From Scytolyngbya sp. HA4215-MV1 (lineage in GTDB: Bacteria > Cyanobacteriota > Cyanobacteriia > Leptolyngbyales > Leptolyngbyaceae), in assembly GCA_019359045.1 (NCBI GenBank), contig JAHHIA010000012.1, positions 1-64,000 on the forward strand: a stretch of DNA of 64,000 nt, written 5' to 3'. This document shows, one piece after another, positions 59,687 to 64,000 of this stretch (position 1 is its first letter; every line of letters begins with the position of its first letter). The notes beneath the pieces were generated by a model. That model was not told where the DNA came from and did not search any database. It saw only the letters and a list, made by a program, of their open reading frames with translations. The translations under genes and the position numbers were made by a program.

Positions 59687-59974
59687 CTAAAGTGATGATT
59701 TATCTATCAGATGAGGGGTTGATTCAGCAGTTTCAAATTTCACTTTGCTGTAAAAGTCTGCCAAGGAGATCTGAAAGGAAAAGGTTGAAAAGACGATCGC
59801 TTCATCTTCTTCGTCATATTCGCAGAGCGACCATTGCTTTTTGCTCAGTTTAGAAAACTGCTCGACATGCACCCGGTTTTGATCGACCAGGAGATATTTT
59901 TGAAAGCTGGGAATTGATCGATAAACTTCAAATTTTTCTTCGCGGTCGTAAGATCTTATCGAAGTTGCTGAGAG
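59687..59974 (-). pseudogene. Uma2-family endonuclease remnant
   Basis: The C-terminal half of an Uma2 (DUF820) PD-(D/E)xK-type protein: SIRSYDREEKFEVYRSIPSF, then YLLVDQNRVHVEQFSK, and a tail with ISLADFYSKVKFE. The N-terminal half with the catalytic acidic residues is missing. It runs directly into the 3' end of the amidohydrolase gene (stop at 59980), so the break was probably by insertion or deletion. Confidence 0.75.
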
Positions 59975-59979
59975 ACTTG

Positions 59980-61224
59980 TTACACAAAATAAAGCTGATC
60001 CAGCTTCAGAAAAGTTTGAAGTAAAACATTGGCACCCTGAGTGCATTGTTCAGGCGAAGTATATTCTTCCTCCGAGTGGCTGATGCCGTTCCGACTGGGG
60101 ACAAAGATCATGCCCATATCAGTGAAGCGTCCAATTTCCTGGGCATCGTGTCCAGCACGGCTGGGGAGATGGGTGTAGCTCAGCCCCAATTCTTGACTGA
60201 CCTGAGCGATCGTCTCCATGATATGGGGGGCAGAAAGCGTGGGCATCACATGCAACGTTTCGCGTAAGGTAAAGTCAGTACCCGTTGCATTGGCGATCGC
60301 CTCAAACTCCTGCTTAATTTCACTCACCAAAAACTCTAGATTCTCTTGGGATAGGTCGCGCAAGTCAATTCTAAAATCGACTTCACCGGGAACAGTGTTG
60401 GTGGAATTGGGTACGACCGACAGATAGCCGACAGTTGCTACCTGCTCCCCCGGATTTTCCAAGGCAATGCGGTTGACTGCCAACACCATTTGCGCTGCTG
60501 CCACCAGAGCATCTTTTCGCATTTTCATCGGCGTTGTCCCCGCATGGTTAGGACAACCCACGACTTTCACCGCAAAGCGATATTGTCCCACCACCCCCGT
60601 CACCACCCCAATCTGCAAATCTAGATGCTCTAACACTCCCCCTTGCTCGACGTGCAGTTCAACAAAAGCAGCCATTTCAGAAGGATCTCGTCTTGCTGTA
60701 GCAATTTTTGACCAATCACCCCCGATTTTTTCCAGACAGGGCTGAATCGCTGTACCATCTAAGCGTCCGTAGTAACTGGGATCTTCTTTAACTTCGCCTG
60801 CCATAGCTTTGCACCCCAGCACTGATCGCTCTTCGTCTGTAAAAACGATTACCTCAATGGGATGGTCGAGTCGAATATGGTTTTCATTCAAAACTCGCAC
60901 CACTTCAATGCCTGCCAGCACGCCCAAGCAGCCATCGTAACGTCCTGCCACTGGCACCGTATCAATATGAGACCCGGTTGCCAGCGCTGCCGATCGATTT
61001 TTGCCCGCATATCTTGCAATAATGTTGCCAGCCGCATCAATCCGTACGGTCATCCCAGCTTCTAGCATCCAGGATTGCACCAACTGACGGGCGAGTAAAT
61101 CTTCGGTTGAGAACGCGACTCGGCTCACGCCACTATTGGGCAGTTTGCCAATTTCGGCTAGTTGCAAAATACTGCGATTGAGGCGATCACTATTGATGGT
61201 TAGGGGGTAGAGGGCGACAGTCAT
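59980..61224 (-). CDS. M20-family amidohydrolase (allantoate / N-carbamoyl-amino-acid type)
   Basis: 414 residues. The zinc motifs GSHIDTVPVAGRYDG, FTDEERSVLG (catalytic Glu) and LHVEQGGVLE, plus GHDAQEIGRF near the C-terminus, are those of the hydantoinase/carbamoylase family, which includes allantoate amidohydrolase and N-carbamoyl-L-amino-acid hydrolase. It should release carbamate or ammonia from a ureide. With the deaminase and allophanate-like protein nearby it points to purine or ureide salvage; the exact substrate is not certain. Confidence 0.88.
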   Translation of the reverse strand: MTVALYPLTINSDRLNRSILQLAEIGKLPNSGVSRVAFSTEDLLARQLVQSWMLEAGMTVRIDAAGNIIARYAGKNRSAALATGSHIDTVPVAGRYDGCLGVLAGIEVVRVLNENHIRLDHPIEVIVFTDEERSVLGCKAMAGEVKEDPSYYGRLDGTAIQPCLEKIGGDWSKIATARRDPSEMAAFVELHVEQGGVLEHLDLQIGVVTGVVGQYRFAVKVVGCPNHAGTTPMKMRKDALVAAAQMVLAVNRIALENPGEQVATVGYLSVVPNSTNTVPGEVDFRIDLRDLSQENLEFLVSEIKQEFEAIANATGTDFTLRETLHVMPTLSAPHIMETIAQVSQELGLSYTHLPSRAGHDAQEIGRFTDMGMIFVPSRNGISHSEEEYTSPEQCTQGANVLLQTFLKLDQLYFV

Positions 61225-61408
61225 AGGAAGAGTTGAGGGGGCGAGGAGTAAAGGGATTAAGGAGTAAAGCGGTGAAGAGAGGAGAGTGGATCTCGAGGGT
61301 GCAGTATCCGTAAGAACGCAAACCTTATGTCCCTTAAGGGGTAAACTTTGCGTTCACTTGAGTCAATCAGGCAGGAAGGCTTTATAGCCTAACAGGGCAG
61401 AAATCACC

Positions 61409-61885
61409 TTAATACTCAACTTTGTCAGTTTTTTCATCCCACTCTTGAAAGACTTCCAATGCCTCTTTTTGCATCATTTGAGTCATAGAGAGTTTGCGAT
61501 CAGCAATGGGAACTTCTAGCTCTTCGTAAATAAATTGATCATCGAAGCCAATTTTGGCAGCATCTACTTTGGTGTTGGCGTAGTAGACGCGATCGGGACG
61601 TGCCCAGTAGATTGCCCCCATACACATGGGGCAAGGTTCACAACTGGTATAGATTTCGCAACCTGTGAGTTGAAACGTGTTGAGCGCTTTACAGGCTTCG
61701 CGAATAGCAACGACTTCCGCATGAGCGGTGGGGTCATTGGTAGAAGTGACCTGATTATGTGCTTTGGCGACGATTTCGCCATCTTTAACAACCACGGCAC
61801 CAAAGGGTCCCCCCAGCCCTGATTGAATACTGTGGCGGGACATGGCGATCGCCTCTTGCATAAACGGATTGGAAGATTCTGTCAT
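61409..61885 (-). CDS. Nucleoside/guanine deaminase-type cytidine deaminase-fold enzyme
   Basis: 158 residues from the ATG at 61885 (MTESSNPFMQEA); the frame extends upstream without conservation. Zinc motifs TAHAEVVAIREA and SCEPCPMCMGAIYWA are clear. The C-terminal region with PIADRKLSMTQMM is closest to guanine deaminases (GuaD type) rather than TadA. It would turn guanine to xanthine and ammonia, or act on a related base. Confidence 0.88.
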   Translation of the reverse strand: MTESSNPFMQEAIAMSRHSIQSGLGGPFGAVVVKDGEIVAKAHNQVTSTNDPTAHAEVVAIREACKALNTFQLTGCEIYTSCEPCPMCMGAIYWARPDRVYYANTKVDAAKIGFDDQFIYEELEVPIADRKLSMTQMMQKEALEVFQEWDEKTDKVEY

Positions 61886-62159
61886 GTGCTTGACTGTAAC
61901 TCGTTCTCTTGAATTGTTAGGTGATGTTTCCAGGGATCTGACAGCCTTTGGCAAGAATCGTGCTGAACAGCATTTGCTTGAATGCCAGAGCCTACTCCAT
62001 TGTCTCATCCGTCTAGGCGGCTGCCGTGTATACACGAAACACAGTCGGTCTACGAGGAGAGGTGCTGAGAGTGATCCCTAGTTTTTTCAGTAGCGTAAGT
62101 CCAAAGCATCTTACAATCTGGTACTGGTGATACGGTAATCCAAGCTGAAAGGTGAAGTG

Positions 62160-62567
62160 ATGACGAAAACGGATCAGGGCGTGAGACGAGTTTTTATCTG
62201 TGGATCAGCGCTGCGGGGACAGCCCGATCATCAAAATCTACAATCCGCTAAATTTATTCGTGAAGCGACAACCCAGCCTCGGTATCGCCTTCATGCAGCG
62301 GGGGATGCTTGGCATCCAGCAATTTACGAAGTTCCAGAAGAGGGGATTTCGATTCCGGGCGAAGTCTATGAATTAACTACAGAACAGTTTGATTATTTGA
62401 ATGCCAACGAGCCTCCTCATATGTATCCTGCGGATGTAGTTCTAGAAGACGGAGAAGTGTTGACCGCGTTTCTTTACCCGCAAGAATTAGTCGTTCAGTA
62501 CAGCTGGGAAGATATCTCTCATTATGGCGGTTGGGCTGCATATCAAGCAGCCAGACAGAAGGAATAA
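62160..62567 (+). CDS. Gamma-glutamylcyclotransferase-fold / allophanate hydrolase-like protein
   Basis: 135 residues from the ATG at 62160, with AAAGG about seven bases upstream. VFICGSALRGQPDH, YRLHAAGDAWHPAIYEV and ISIPGEVYELT fit the GGCT/AIG2 fold, with GSAL matching the usual nucleotide- or glutamyl-binding loop. Similar domains occur at the C-terminus of allophanate hydrolase. It is divergent from the deaminase at 61409, and both could belong to nitrogen salvage. Activity not shown. Confidence 0.7.
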   Translation: MTKTDQGVRRVFICGSALRGQPDHQNLQSAKFIREATTQPRYRLHAAGDAWHPAIYEVPEEGISIPGEVYELTTEQFDYLNANEPPHMYPADVVLEDGEVLTAFLYPQELVVQYSWEDISHYGGWAAYQAARQKE

Positions 62568-62600
62568 TAGACAGTTTGACGATGTTTTCAAGTGGGCTGA

Positions 62601-62640
62601 TCTCCCTCAATCCCCCTTGAAAAAAGGGGGATTTTCAAAT
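62601..62640. repeat. C5/G5 intergenic palindrome
   Basis: TCAATCCCCCTTGAAAAA followed by AAGGGGGATTTTCAAA: a short copy of the CCCCCTT/AAGGGGG palindrome seen in the MITE-like element at 5949. It lies between the GGCT-like gene and the GT39-type gene. Confidence 0.7.
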
Positions 62641-62668
62641 TCCAATTGCAAGCATCACGATCGCTCTC

Positions 62669-64000
62669 ATGCTTTGGTTATTCTTAATTTTCATTCTATT
62701 GCGTCTCTTGTTCTGGTTAGTGGCTTTTCCTAATCCTGATGAGGCGTATTACTGGCTCTGGGGGCAACATCCAGCCCTGTCTTATTACGACCATCCACCG
62801 CTAATTGCCTGGGTCGGAGGGCTGGCTACAGCATGGTTGGGACGATCGTCCTTCACTCTACGTCTGCCTACCTTTCTGGCAAATCTAGCATTTTTCTATC
62901 TCATCTTTTTATGTTTGCGCCATCTGTATGGAGATCGTGCCAGATCGTATTTTGGCATCGTATTGTTGGCAATTGCGGCAAGTCCACTTTATTTCATGTT
63001 TTTGGCACTTGCCTGGCCTGATGCTTTAATGATTACGCTTGCGTTATTAGCATCGTATTGGTTTATTACTTTTATTGATGTTTATGCCGAAGATGGACAA
63101 GGAGAAAGCTGGCGATTGTATGGCACAGCCGCCGCGATCGCCCTGGCAATATTAGCAAAATACAATGCTATTTTTGTGCCTTTAGGCTTTCTGGCAACCG
63201 TGATCAGTACACCTCCCTTGCGTCCTTTGCTGCACGATCGACGAGTTTACGGGGCTGTGGCAATTGCTGCGATCGCTTTCTTACCCATCTTGTTCTGGAA
63301 TGAAAGCAATGATTTTCAATCGCTGCGCTACTATCTCAGCCGCAGTGCCGATGGTAGTGGTGCCAGTTTTAAAGTGGGCGAGGCTTTGGGCTTTTTGGCA
63401 TTGGCGATCGTCAGCGTGTCTCCCTTTTACATTTACGGCATGATCAGCCGATTACAGAGCCAGTTTCAGCCGTTTACGAAAGCGCAAAAAAATGGTCAGC
63501 TCACTTCTTTCTATCCCACGGTTGCTTTCTGGATTTTTGCGCTTTCTACTGGCATACTGACTTTGACCGCACTCGTTTCCACCGCACTTTACTACTGGAA
63601 TATTACCGCTTATTTATTGTTATTTCCCCTCTTACCTCGTTATTTTTTGGATACGCAGGGGCAGTGGATACGTCTGCGTTTATTTTGGGCAGGGCAGATG
63701 TATGGGCTATTGTTTGCAGTGGTTTTTGTCGTGCACTACAGCCTCTTACCGATTTCGGTATGGCTTTCTCCAGACGCTGACCCCGACAGTCGCATGATGT
63801 TTGGCTGGCAAACCGTTGCTGCTGAGGTGCAAAAGCTGCAACAGAATACAACTGAGCCATCATTTTTGCTGGCAACAGACTACCGCACGGCTTCGGCATT
63901 GGCATATCAACTCAACCAGAAAACAGTAACAGTGATTTCCGATCGCATTGATCAGTTCGACTTTTGGTATGCAGGCGATCGGGCACTCCAGGGCAAAAAC
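62669..64000 (+). CDS. GT39-type membrane glycosyltransferase-like protein (partial, runs off the window)
   Basis: 444 codons to the window end, no stop seen. Begins with a hydrophobic helix (MLWLFLIFILLRLLFWL), then PNPDEAYYWLWGQ with the acidic pair of GT39/PMT enzymes and DHPPLIAWVGG, a typical ArnT-like loop. Several more helices follow. The start is the first ATG in this frame; no good ribosome-binding site is seen, so an earlier start is possible. Same class as the gene at 21264, but the two do not look like close copies. Confidence 0.8.
   Translation, partial: MLWLFLIFILLRLLFWLVAFPNPDEAYYWLWGQHPALSYYDHPPLIAWVGGLATAWLGRSSFTLRLPTFLANLAFFYLIFLCLRHLYGDRARSYFGIVLLAIAASPLYFMFLALAWPDALMITLALLASYWFITFIDVYAEDGQGESWRLYGTAAAIALAILAKYNAIFVPLGFLATVISTPPLRPLLHDRRVYGAVAIAAIAFLPILFWNESNDFQSLRYYLSRSADGSGASFKVGEALGFLALAIVSVSPFYIYGMISRLQSQFQPFTKAQKNGQLTSFYPTVAFWIFALSTGILTLTALVSTALYYWNITAYLLLFPLLPRYFLDTQGQWIRLRLFWAGQMYGLLFAVVFVVHYSLLPISVWLSPDADPDSRMMFGWQTVAAEVQKLQQNTTEPSFLLATDYRTASALAYQLNQKTVTVISDRIDQFDFWYAGDRALQGKN

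Noticed and set aside
61886-62035. Upstream extension of the deaminase gene to 62035
   Set aside because: The first fifty residues are basic and unlike deaminases; MTESSNPF at 61885 is a typical start.

Overview
The window looks like chromosome from a filamentous cyanobacterium of the Leptolyngbya/Oculatella/Oscillatoria kind. The evidence is frequent HIP1 octamers (GCGATCGC), cyanobacterial versions of rps1, nrdR, rpoZ and RNase J with the asd-dapA-rnj order, a candidate cyanobacteriochrome GAF domain, and many large TIR, NACHT, WD40, TPR and GAF signalling proteins. Species placement is inference.

Layout. Bases 1-1391 hold two small enzymes, an NTF2/SnoaL-like protein and an NAD(P)-binding oxidoreductase. 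Bases 1782-8933 hold a giant protein with three TIR domains and fourteen WD40 repeats, a coiled-coil membrane protein with a TerB-C-like tail, and an HD phosphohydrolase. Bases 9495-19531 are one same-strand block: HTH-TIR-AAA ATPase, AAA ATPase with four GAF domains, a frameshifted sensor kinase, a CheY-like receiver, and a REC-kinase-REC hybrid. Bases 19560-22895 hold an SGNH-like surface protein and a GT39-type membrane protein. Bases 23497-28686 encode a 1729-residue phosphorelay kinase with a GAF domain carrying both cysteines of a DXCF-type cyanobacteriochrome. A CDF cation transporter and a small unknown protein follow. Bases 30362-37757 are a two-gene minus-strand operon: a small P-loop ATPase, then a 2032-residue NACHT-TPR protein with ten near-identical 240-bp repeats.

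Bases 37758-42730 are a scrappy accessory zone: a decayed 63-bp repeat array, palindromic repeats, an unknown protein, a zinc-ribbon membrane protein, a lipoprotein serpin, a secreted protein, an IS630 transposase remnant and a possible structured RNA. Bases 42730-58200 are mostly core genes: metK, a HAD phosphatase, rps1, nrdR, a PcrA/UvrD helicase, ahcY, rpoZ, rnj, dapA, asd, moaC and tRNA-Arg(ACG). Bases 58210-64000 carry an MFS transporter, an Uma2 nuclease remnant, three genes that look like ureide/purine nitrogen salvage, and the start of another GT39-type protein cut by the window end.

Functional reading. The window is rich in proteins built like NTPase-regulated conflict (immunity or programmed-death) systems: TIR with WD40, TIR with AAA, NACHT with TPR. 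Two-component proteins lie directly beside the TIR-AAA genes. The repeat arrays in the WD40 and TPR proteins are nearly identical at DNA level, which suggests recent expansion or gene conversion of recognition surfaces. The most novel candidates are the 9.5-19.5 kb TIR/AAA/GAF/two-component block, the 30.4-37.8 kb ATPase plus NACHT-TPR pair, and the predicted DXCF photoreceptor kinase. All functions are inferred from sequence alone.
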